A stretch of 34,399 bases of DNA, taken from the NCBI GenBank assembly GCA_937967405.1, contig CALCJV010000130.1, forward strand, positions 1 through 34,399, given 5' to 3'. The translations under genes were made by a program, and so were the position numbers. A model generated the notes under the pieces. The model saw only the letters and a list, made by a program, of their open reading frames with translations, ran no database searches and was not told the origin of the DNA. Origin of the DNA: an uncultured Chloroflexales bacterium (lineage in GTDB: Bacteria > Chloroflexota > Chloroflexia > Chloroflexales > Chloroflexaceae). This document shows, one piece after another, positions 28,715 to 34,399 of this stretch; the stretch's first letter is position 1; every line of letters starts with the position of its first letter.

Positions 28715-30298
28715 ATGAATCTGTATGATCTGTTGCAGCACGTCCCGTATGCTACCGTAGACAGTAGCCACACGGTGGATGCTCACGCAATCACCAGCCT
28801 TGTGTATGATTCGCGCCACGTTGAACCGGGCAGCATGTTTATCGCGATCAAAGGCTACCACAGCGATGGGCACGAGTATATTGTGCAGGCAGTGCAGCAC
28901 GGGGCCGTTGCCATTGTCGTTGACTCGCGCTACTGGGCACGGCAGGCGATCTTCGCCGCGCTTGCCGCGCAACAGCTGCCCATCCCGCATCTCATTGTCG
29001 TACCGGATAGCCGCACCGTGCTGCCCGATCTCGCCGCCGCATTCTACCACTATCCCGCGCAACGCCTCGGCGTGGTGGGCATTACTGGCACAAAGGGCAA
29101 AACAACGACCGCCGCCCTGATTGCGCGGACGCTCGATGGCGGCGGCTTCAGCACCGGCTTAATCAACAGTGTAGATTTTAAGATCGGGGCACGCGAGTGG
29201 CCCAACACCACGCGCCAGAGTACGCCCGAAGCCCCGCAGGTGCAGGCCTTGCTGTATGAGATGGTGGCTGCCCATTGTGACTATGCCGTGATCGAGGCGA
29301 CCTCGCATGCCCTCTCCCCACACTGGCGGCGCGTGGATCGGTGTGCCTTCGATGTCGCGGTGTTCACCAATCTTGGGCACGAACATCTCGACTATCACGG
29401 CAGCTTTGAGCAGTATCAGCGCGACAAGCAACGCCTGTTTGAGCTACTCACGGAGCAACTGCCAACGAGCACCCCACCGCACCCCGCCAAAGCCCGCAAG
29501 TGGGCCATCGCCAATGCGGAAGATCGCCACCACACCGCATTTCTTGCGGCGGCTCCGCACCACGCAGAGCGGCTGACCTATGGCATCCAAGCTCCGGCAC
29601 ACATCCGCGCCTACAATCTAGATTTGATGACATCTGGCTCACGGATGCGTGTTGCTACGCCGTGGGGCGATGCTGAACTGGTGCTTCAGTTGCCGGGCTT
29701 GTTCAATGTGCAGAATGCCCTTGCCGCATTGAGTGTAGCCCTCTCGCAAGGCATAACCCTCGATCAGGCGTGTGCCGCCCTCAGTGCCGTGTCGGGCGTG
29801 CGCGGGCGCATGCAGCCCGTGAACGCTGGGCAACCCTTCAGCGTGATTGTTGATTACGCGCACAACCCCGAATCGTTTACACAGGTGTTTGCGATGCTGC
29901 GCCCCCTGACACGCGGCAAGCTGATTGCCGTGTTTGGCAGTGCGGGTGAGCGGGATCGGGCAAAACGCCCAATGCAGGGCGCGATTGCCGCCGAGCATTG
30001 CGATCTGCTGATCGTAACGGATGAAGACCCGCGCCGTGAGCCATCACAGCACATCCTCGCTGAGATTGCAGCGGGGGCGGTGCAGCGCGGCAAACGCATT
30101 GGCCGCGACTGCCTGCTGATTGCAGATCGCCCCACTGCTATTCGCACCGCACTTGCTTATGCCCAGCCAGAGGATGTGGTGCTGCTCCTGGGCAAGGGTC
30201 ACGAAACCTCTATCGAGTACGCCGATGGCAAGCATGCGTGGGATGAGGTGGCCGAAGCCCGCGCCGGTCTTGCCGAGCTAGGCTACACAGGGGCGTAG
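28715..30298 (+). CDS. murE: UDP-MurNAc-L-Ala-D-Glu ligase adding the third stem residue (MurE)
   Basis: Adds the third (diamino) amino acid to UDP-MurNAc-L-Ala-D-Glu using ATP. Domains (527 aa): N-terminal UDP-binding region about 20-100 (SRHVEPGSMFIAIKGYHSDGH), P-loop GITGTKGKTT near 123, a central domain with NTTRQSTPEA and the ATSHAL motif, FTNLGHEHLDYHGS, and a C-terminal domain from about 345 with VDYAHNPES and FGSAGERDRAKRP. The amino-acid-selecting motif reads EDPR (E437-D438-P439-R440), not the DNPR of meso-diaminopimelate enzymes. ATG 28715 matches the MurE N-terminus (NLYDLL); a longer reading to 28553 has no homology-like sequence. The ribosome-binding site is weak (GAAAGAAG). Confidence 0.95.
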   Translation: MNLYDLLQHVPYATVDSSHTVDAHAITSLVYDSRHVEPGSMFIAIKGYHSDGHEYIVQAVQHGAVAIVVDSRYWARQAIFAALAAQQLPIPHLIVVPDSRTVLPDLAAAFYHYPAQRLGVVGITGTKGKTTTAALIARTLDGGGFSTGLINSVDFKIGAREWPNTTRQSTPEAPQVQALLYEMVAAHCDYAVIEATSHALSPHWRRVDRCAFDVAVFTNLGHEHLDYHGSFEQYQRDKQRLFELLTEQLPTSTPPHPAKARKWAIANAEDRHHTAFLAAAPHHAERLTYGIQAPAHIRAYNLDLMTSGSRMRVATPWGDAELVLQLPGLFNVQNALAALSVALSQGITLDQACAALSAVSGVRGRMQPVNAGQPFSVIVDYAHNPESFTQVFAMLRPLTRGKLIAVFGSAGERDRAKRPMQGAIAAEHCDLLIVTDEDPRREPSQHILAEIAAGAVQRGKRIGRDCLLIADRPTAIRTALAYAQPEDVVLLLGKGHETSIEYADGKHAWDEVAEARAGLAELGYTGA

Positions 30299-30302
30299 TG
30301 GC

Positions 30303-30331
30303 GCAGGGGGCCCGTCCGTTGGCCCCCCTGC
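30303..30331. terminator. Strong hairpin between convergent murE and ugpB
   Basis: GCAGGGGGCC (30303-30312) pairs with GGCCCCCCTGC (30321-30331) with one bulged C and an 8-nt loop. It lies 5 nt after the murE stop and 27 nt after the end of ugpB on the other strand, so it could stop either transcript. No T run follows on either strand. Confidence 0.5.
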
Positions 30332-30357
30332 ATCAGCCTCATAACGCTGCGGAGAAG

Positions 30358-31725
30358 TTAGCCTTCGCGGGCTTGCAGATCGCGGATCACTGGCTCGGCA
30401 GCATCCTCTAGCTCTTTGTTCACAACGGCAAAGGCCCGCTCGGCCGGTTCGCCATTAACAAGGATACGCTCCAAACCGCGCCCGATGATCTGGTCGCCGT
30501 TGGGCACAAACACCCGCGCCGCATCTTGAGCGCGAGTCTTAGGCAGCTGCTCCACTGCCGTGCGGAAGTTAGGGTTCTCGGCAAAGAACGCCTGCATATC
30601 TGCCGATTGTACCGCCTTCACGTTGACCGGCATGTAGCCCGTGCTGCGCGACCACGTGGACGAACCATTTTCGTCCGTCGCAAACTTGATGAACTGCATC
30701 GCGGCCAACTTCTTTTCATCGGGAGCCGCCGATGGAATAGCCAAGCCTGAGCCACCCGTCGGACAGCCGAAGTTGGTTTCTTCCGGCAGGAAGCCCACCC
30801 CTACCTCAAACTTGGCTGCTTTGGTAATGCCCGCCAAGCCACCCGTCGAAGCGAGCATGCTCGCTGTTGCCCCCCCGATGAAATCCTGATTGAGATCAGC
30901 CGAGAGGTTCGCCCACTTCAAGGTGTTGGTGGTTGCGCCGTAGAACTCACCCGCCCGCACCGTGTTTGGATCAAGCATGGTCATCTCAAATTCAGGCGTG
31001 GAGTAACGCCCGCCGTGCTGCCACGTTACCCCTTGGAACAGCCACGCCACGTAGCTTGCGCCATTCGGGTGCGAGAAGGCCACGCGGTTGTCGCCCATCA
31101 GCTTGGGGGCCCACTCACCAAACTCAGCCCACGTTGCGGGGGCCCGATCTGGCAAACCGGCTTCGGCCCACATCTCCTTGTTGTAGTAAAACAGGGGCGT
31201 GCTGCGGGCAAACGGAATCCAGTAATGCACGCCTTTCCGCACGCCTTCGTTGAGCAGCACCGGCTCATAATCGGCAAAATCAATCCCGGCTTTTGCAGCC
31301 AGATCGTCGAGCGGGCTAATCGCTTCGGCGAGGTAGAAGCCAAACCACCACACATCGGAGAGGAGCACTACATCCGGGATTGTACCTGCTCGCAGCGCGG
31401 CGGCATACTTCTGCGCGGTCTCTTCGTAGCTTCCCTGATACTCATAGTTCAACTTCACATCGCTCTGGGAACTGTTGAAGTTGTTGACCATCGCCTGTTC
31501 CGCTTCGCCCAGTGCGCCACTAAACGATCCCCAGTAAGTAATCTCAACGGTCGAGCCAGTCTGCCCAATCACAGCGGGGGCTTCGGTTGCGGGCGCAGCC
31601 GGAGCGGGGGTAGCCGCTGGCGCAGGTGGGGCTTGCGGGGCGGCCCCACACGCCGCGAGGAGCGCGAAGCTCCCGCCAGCAAGTGCACCCTTTAGCAATT
31701 CACGTCGGGTCAAGAGCTTGTTCAT
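30358..31725 (-). CDS. ugpB: UgpB-like extracytoplasmic solute-binding lipoprotein
   Basis: Family 1 substrate-binding protein of an ABC importer, 455 aa. The N-terminus has a twin-arginine-like TRRELLK, a hydrophobic stretch and a lipobox LAACG, then a Pro/Ala-rich linker to about residue 50, suggesting a Tat-exported lipoprotein. The body resembles E. coli UgpB (glycerol-3-phosphate binding): PFARSTPLFYYNKEMWAEAGL, a GGSGLAIPS segment, and TGYMPVNVKAVQS with the ligand tyrosine, followed by FFAENPNFRTAVEQL. A sugar ligand cannot be excluded. It is last in the operon after two permeases, separated by 153 nt. AAGGAGA precedes the ATG. The operon promoter carries Pho-box-like repeats, which fits a glycerophosphate transporter. 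Confidence 0.75.
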   Translation of the reverse strand: MNKLLTRRELLKGALAGGSFALLAACGAAPQAPPAPAATPAPAAPATEAPAVIGQTGSTVEITYWGSFSGALGEAEQAMVNNFNSSQSDVKLNYEYQGSYEETAQKYAAALRAGTIPDVVLLSDVWWFGFYLAEAISPLDDLAAKAGIDFADYEPVLLNEGVRKGVHYWIPFARSTPLFYYNKEMWAEAGLPDRAPATWAEFGEWAPKLMGDNRVAFSHPNGASYVAWLFQGVTWQHGGRYSTPEFEMTMLDPNTVRAGEFYGATTNTLKWANLSADLNQDFIGGATASMLASTGGLAGITKAAKFEVGVGFLPEETNFGCPTGGSGLAIPSAAPDEKKLAAMQFIKFATDENGSSTWSRSTGYMPVNVKAVQSADMQAFFAENPNFRTAVEQLPKTRAQDAARVFVPNGDQIIGRGLERILVNGEPAERAFAVVNKELEDAAEPVIRDLQAREG

Positions 31726-31878
31726 CTCTGCATTCTCCTTAGCATTTGGGTATACATTCTTACGTCAGACGTTCTGCACGTTTGCCTACATGCCACATAT
31801 TGACTTGATGACGGTCAGCTTTGAGCATCCACCACACTGTGGAGAACGAGTGTGTATTCGCTAGGAGAAGATCGCCGG

Positions 31879-32766
31879 CTACTCCTTCACTGCGCCTGCG
31901 GCAATCCCTTCAACGATGTATTTCTGGGCCCAGATGAAAATGAGGACGATAGGCGCGATCACAAACACCGTGCCCGCCATCACTACGCCCCAGTTGGTGA
32001 CACCTTCTTGATCGAGGAGCCAGAAGATACCAATCGGTAGCGTCCGCATTGAAGCCGAGTTGGTGACGATCAGGGGCCAGAGGAAGTCGTTCCAGATGTA
32101 GACGACGGTGATCAGAGCCATCGTGACGAGCGCAGGCTGGGCTATTGGCAGCACGATCAGCACCAGAATCTGGATGTGATTGGCCCCATCTACCTTCGCC
32201 GCCTCGATGATTTCACGCGGCATGGTCGAGAAGTATTGGCGCAGCAGGAACGTGCCATATGCGGTGGCAATGCCCGCTACAAGAATGCCTTGATAGGTAT
32301 TGACCCAGCCGAGCCGAGCCACCGTGATGTAGTTCGGCACAATCGTGATTTCGGGCGGGATCATCAAGGCGGCCAGTAGGATCAGGAAGATGTACTGCTT
32401 GCCCGGAAAGCGGAGGAACACGAGGGCATAAGCCGAAGTCACGGCGAAGAAGACTTTGATTGCAGTACCCACCACCGTGATAAAGATACTGTTCAGGTAG
32501 TATTGCCCAAAGGGAGCCGCCCGCCATGCGGCTGGATAGTTGGCAAGGGTTGGCTCATGCGGAATCCACGTCGGCGGGATGGTGTAGATTTCGGTATTGG
32601 TTTTGAACGAGGCAATCACCATCCAATAGAGCGGGATGCCAATTACGAGCACTACTACCAGCATGCCCACATAGCTTAGGGAGCGCGACAGGCTTATGCG
32701 CTTAGCCCGTGTTTTTTGGGCGGTGCGGGCGGGGTACGCGGCAACCGACGTATCATTCTGGGCCAT
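31879..32766 (-). CDS. ugpE: ABC transporter permease, UgpE/MalG type
   Basis: Inner-membrane permease of a carbohydrate-uptake-1-type ABC importer, 295 aa with six predicted helices (the first near 30-53). The cytoplasmic EAA loop EIIEAAKVDGANHIQILVLIVLPIAQP, which contacts the ATPase, is intact. RQYFSTMPRE just before it resembles UgpE/MalG proteins. It starts 18 nt after the ugpA stop with AGGAGGAG upstream, so both are co-translated. The periplasmic loop FKTNTEIYTIPPTWIP is also typical. Confidence 0.85.
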   Translation of the reverse strand: MAQNDTSVAAYPARTAQKTRAKRISLSRSLSYVGMLVVVLVIGIPLYWMVIASFKTNTEIYTIPPTWIPHEPTLANYPAAWRAAPFGQYYLNSIFITVVGTAIKVFFAVTSAYALVFLRFPGKQYIFLILLAALMIPPEITIVPNYITVARLGWVNTYQGILVAGIATAYGTFLLRQYFSTMPREIIEAAKVDGANHIQILVLIVLPIAQPALVTMALITVVYIWNDFLWPLIVTNSASMRTLPIGIFWLLDQEGVTNWGVVMAGTVFVIAPIVLIFIWAQKYIVEGIAAGAVKE

Positions 32767-32784
32767 ACCAGTGCGCTACTCCTC

Positions 32785-33729
32785 CTACCGTTCGCCATGA
32801 TCCGATTGATCCATAAAGCGGAACTGGATCACGGTTAACGTGAACATGATGATAAACAACACGACCGCAATCACGCCCGCCTGCCCCGCATTAAAGGAAA
32901 CGAAGCCCAGCTCGTACAGGTGATAGATCAGCGTGTTGGTGGCATTGGCGGGGCCACCGGCGGTCATCACGCGGATGATGTCGAAGGCTTGGAAGCTCTG
33001 CAAGACGGTGGTGACGCTGAGGAAAAATACAATCGGGCGCAAGCCGGGCAGGGTGACATGCACAAATCGCTCCCATGCATTGGCTCCATCTACGCGGGCG
33101 GCATCATACAGATCTTTCGAGATCGTCTGCAAGCCGGCCAGAAAGATGATGACTGAGTAGCCCATGTTCTTCCAGACGTAGACGATGATCAGGGCGGGCA
33201 TAGCCCAAAAGGTGCTGGTGAGCCAATTGGGGGAGGGCAAGCCGACGAAGCCCAAGATTTCGCTGAGTAGCCCATAGCGCGGATCGAAGATGTAGGTCCA
33301 GATCACGGCAATCGCTGCACCAGAGAGCATGGTGGGCGAGAAGACGACCGCCCGCACGAGGTTGCGCCCCTGTAGCCGCTGATTGAGCAGCAGCGCAATC
33401 GCCAAGCCGAGAATCAGGGTGAAGATGAATGAGCTAACCGAGAAGACCACCGTATTCCACAGAATCTCGTAGAATTTATTCGAGGTAAAGACGCGCTCGT
33501 AGTTGCGGAAGCCAACCCAGAGAATATCAGCCCGCAGAAAGTTCCAATCTACAAAGCTGAGGTAGAAGTTGTAGACTAATGGCCAGTAGTTGAAGACCCC
33601 GAATAGGAATAGATTGGGGAAGACGAACAGCACAAACAGCAGCCACTCGCGCCACTCGCGGCGGAAGCGCGTGCGCCATGCTGCCGTCTGGGGCATGCCG
33701 TTTGGGTTGGGGGTGGGCACAACTGCCAT
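32785..33729 (-). CDS. ugpA: ABC transporter permease, UgpA/MalF type
   Basis: First gene of the uptake operon: a 314-aa inner-membrane permease with six predicted helices (the first near 28-50, LFVLFVFPNLFLFGVFNYW). The EAA motif is DAARVDGANAWERFVHVTLPGLRP. The loop FVDWNFLRADILWVGFRNYERVF is typical of UgpA/LacF-like proteins. No ATPase gene lies in the operon, so a shared MsiK/UgpC-type ATPase from elsewhere is expected (inference). The leader to the TATAAT-based start is about 74 nt, and the ribosome-binding site is weak. Confidence 0.85.
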   Translation of the reverse strand: MAVVPTPNPNGMPQTAAWRTRFRREWREWLLFVLFVFPNLFLFGVFNYWPLVYNFYLSFVDWNFLRADILWVGFRNYERVFTSNKFYEILWNTVVFSVSSFIFTLILGLAIALLLNQRLQGRNLVRAVVFSPTMLSGAAIAVIWTYIFDPRYGLLSEILGFVGLPSPNWLTSTFWAMPALIIVYVWKNMGYSVIIFLAGLQTISKDLYDAARVDGANAWERFVHVTLPGLRPIVFFLSVTTVLQSFQAFDIIRVMTAGGPANATNTLIYHLYELGFVSFNAGQAGVIAVVLFIIMFTLTVIQFRFMDQSDHGER

Positions 33730-33809
33730 AGAATAATCTTGCTGATTGCTCCGTGCTTAGGATACAGTGAGAACAATGCTTGGATACGCTGTGTCTTCTA
33801 TCCTCCCTA

Positions 33810-33815
33810 ATTATA
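33810..33815 (-). promoter_or_regulatory. -10 box of the ugp-like operon
   Basis: A perfect TATAAT on the minus strand, with a predicted start near 33803. The hexamer at the standard -35 spacing is CGTACA, not consensus, suggesting that an activator is needed. Confidence 0.65.
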
Positions 33816-33824
33816 TCGAGTGAT

Positions 33825-33874
33825 GTTAAGCCTGTACGTGAACAATGTTAAGCAGAGGTTAAGTCTTGGTTAAC
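33825..33874 (-). promoter_or_regulatory. Tandem CTTAAC elements with 11-bp period (Pho-box-like)
   Basis: On the minus strand, CTTAAC occurs at 33825-33830, 33847-33852 and 33858-33863, and GTTAAC at 33869-33874. The starts are 22, 11 and 11 bp apart. This matches the architecture of the cyanobacterial SphR/PhoB box, 8-bp direct repeats with 3-bp gaps. The nearest element ends 9 bp upstream of the TATAAT. Confidence 0.6.
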
Positions 33875-33911
33875 TCTTTGATCGTGCTGCTCCGCACCAT
33901 GCAAGGCGTGG

Positions 33912-33917
33912 TACACT
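33912..33917 (+). promoter_or_regulatory. Possible extended -10 for the MATE gene
   Basis: TACACT preceded by TGG (33909-33911) fits an extended -10 on the plus strand, about 75 bp before the MATE ATG. No good -35 is seen. Confidence 0.3.
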
Positions 33918-33992
33918 ACCAACGGAGCAGCCGCACCCTTTGCAACACACGAGGAGTAACCACGCCTACCACTTGCGGTGGGCCCTATCTGT

Positions 33993-34399
33993 ATGGCACA
34001 TGCATCGCAACCACACCCACCCGTGTCCGCCGCACCCACTAGTACCCGCCGTCAGGTCTTCACCTTAGCCGTGCCCGCCGTTGGCGAGCAACTGCTCAAT
34101 ACCACCGTTGGGCTAGCCGACGTATTTCTGCTCGGCAATCTGGCCCTCACCGCCGCCGCGACACTCGGCTACGGGCGGGTTGAGGCAGTGGCGGCCGCCG
34201 GTCTCGGCAATCAGATGATCTGGCTGGTGAATGTCCTGTTTATGTCACTCGCAATTGGCAGCACCGCCATGATCGCCCGCGCCGCCGGAGCTAAAGCTAC
34301 CGCCCAGATGCAGCATGTGTTGCAGCAATCGCTGCTGTTTGCGGTGGGCATGGGCAGTGTCGGCATGCTCGTGATGATCGTCTTGGCCCAGCCGTTTCT
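33993..34399 (+). CDS. MATE-family multidrug/solute efflux protein (N-terminal part)
   Basis: Runs off the right edge; 135 codons are visible. After a Pro/Ser-rich cytoplasmic start, the first helix region reads FTLAVPAVGEQLLNTTVGLADVFLLG, typical of MATE transporters. It is followed by VAAAGLGNQMIWLVNVLFMSLAIGSTAMIARAAGA, the family's second conserved block, and by a third helix near residues 112-132. These exporters use Na+ or H+ gradients. ATG 33993 is preferred over an in-frame GTG at 33978; the frame is closed by a stop at 33957. The ribosome-binding site is weak. It is divergent from the ugp-like operon. Confidence 0.85.
   Translation, partial: MAHASQPHPPVSAAPTSTRRQVFTLAVPAVGEQLLNTTVGLADVFLLGNLALTAAATLGYGRVEAVAAAGLGNQMIWLVNVLFMSLAIGSTAMIARAAGAKATAQMQHVLQQSLLFAVGMGSVGMLVMIVLAQPF

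Overview
This is a chromosomal stretch of roughly 60% G+C that most likely comes from a Chloroflexota bacterium, class Chloroflexia (filamentous, phototrophic or Herpetosiphon-like). That placement is an inference. It rests on the gene styles: a membrane-anchored MurF, a MurE whose amino-acid-selection motif is EDPR rather than DNPR, and a TreS-maltokinase/GlgE cluster. No rRNA or marker set is present to prove it. All genes look like core or metabolic genes. I see no transposase, integrase, phage gene, tRNA gene or CRISPR array.

Layout. (1) 1-3.6 kb, + strand: a BMP-family solute-binding protein translationally coupled to a large membrane sensor with a SpoIIE/PP2C-type phosphatase output. 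(2) 3.7-5.6 kb, - strand: dnaK, divergent from an alpha/beta hydrolase. (3) 7.0-9.9 kb, + strand: a strong promoter, a SAM-I riboswitch with its terminator, then metY and metX, i.e. methionine synthesis by direct sulfhydrylation. (4) 9.9-10.35 kb: an HU-type DNA-binding protein with its own promoter and terminator. (5) 10.5-21.3 kb, - strand: an alpha-glucan/trehalose operon, glgE - treS/mak fusion - glgB - treY, behind a near-consensus promoter. (6) 21.4-28.6 kb, - strand: a histidine phosphatase, an RDD membrane protein, an alpha/beta hydrolase, a membrane MurF, D-Ala-D-Ala ligase and a CCA-adding-type enzyme that appears to be read from a leaderless mRNA. (7) 28.6-30.3 kb, + strand: murE. 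(8) 30.4-33.9 kb, - strand: a UgpA-UgpE-UgpB-like ABC uptake operon, behind a promoter with tandem CTTAAC elements on an 11-bp period that resembles a Pho box. (9) The right edge cuts a MATE-family exporter on the + strand.

How the genes fit together. TreS converts trehalose to maltose, the fused maltokinase makes maltose-1-phosphate, GlgE polymerises it into alpha-1,4-glucan and GlgB branches it. TreY can turn glucan ends back into maltooligosyl-trehalose, but its usual partner TreZ is not in the window. MurE, MurF and Ddl supply successive steps of peptidoglycan stem-peptide assembly. The riboswitch closes metY-metX when SAM is abundant.

The most interesting signals are regulatory: the Pho-box-like array in front of the ugp-like operon and the leaderless extended -10 promoter of the CCA enzyme. 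On the protein side they are the membrane MurF, the EDPR motif in MurE, and the BMP protein/phosphatase-sensor pair. I did not find convincing evidence of a wholly new defence or mobile system here.
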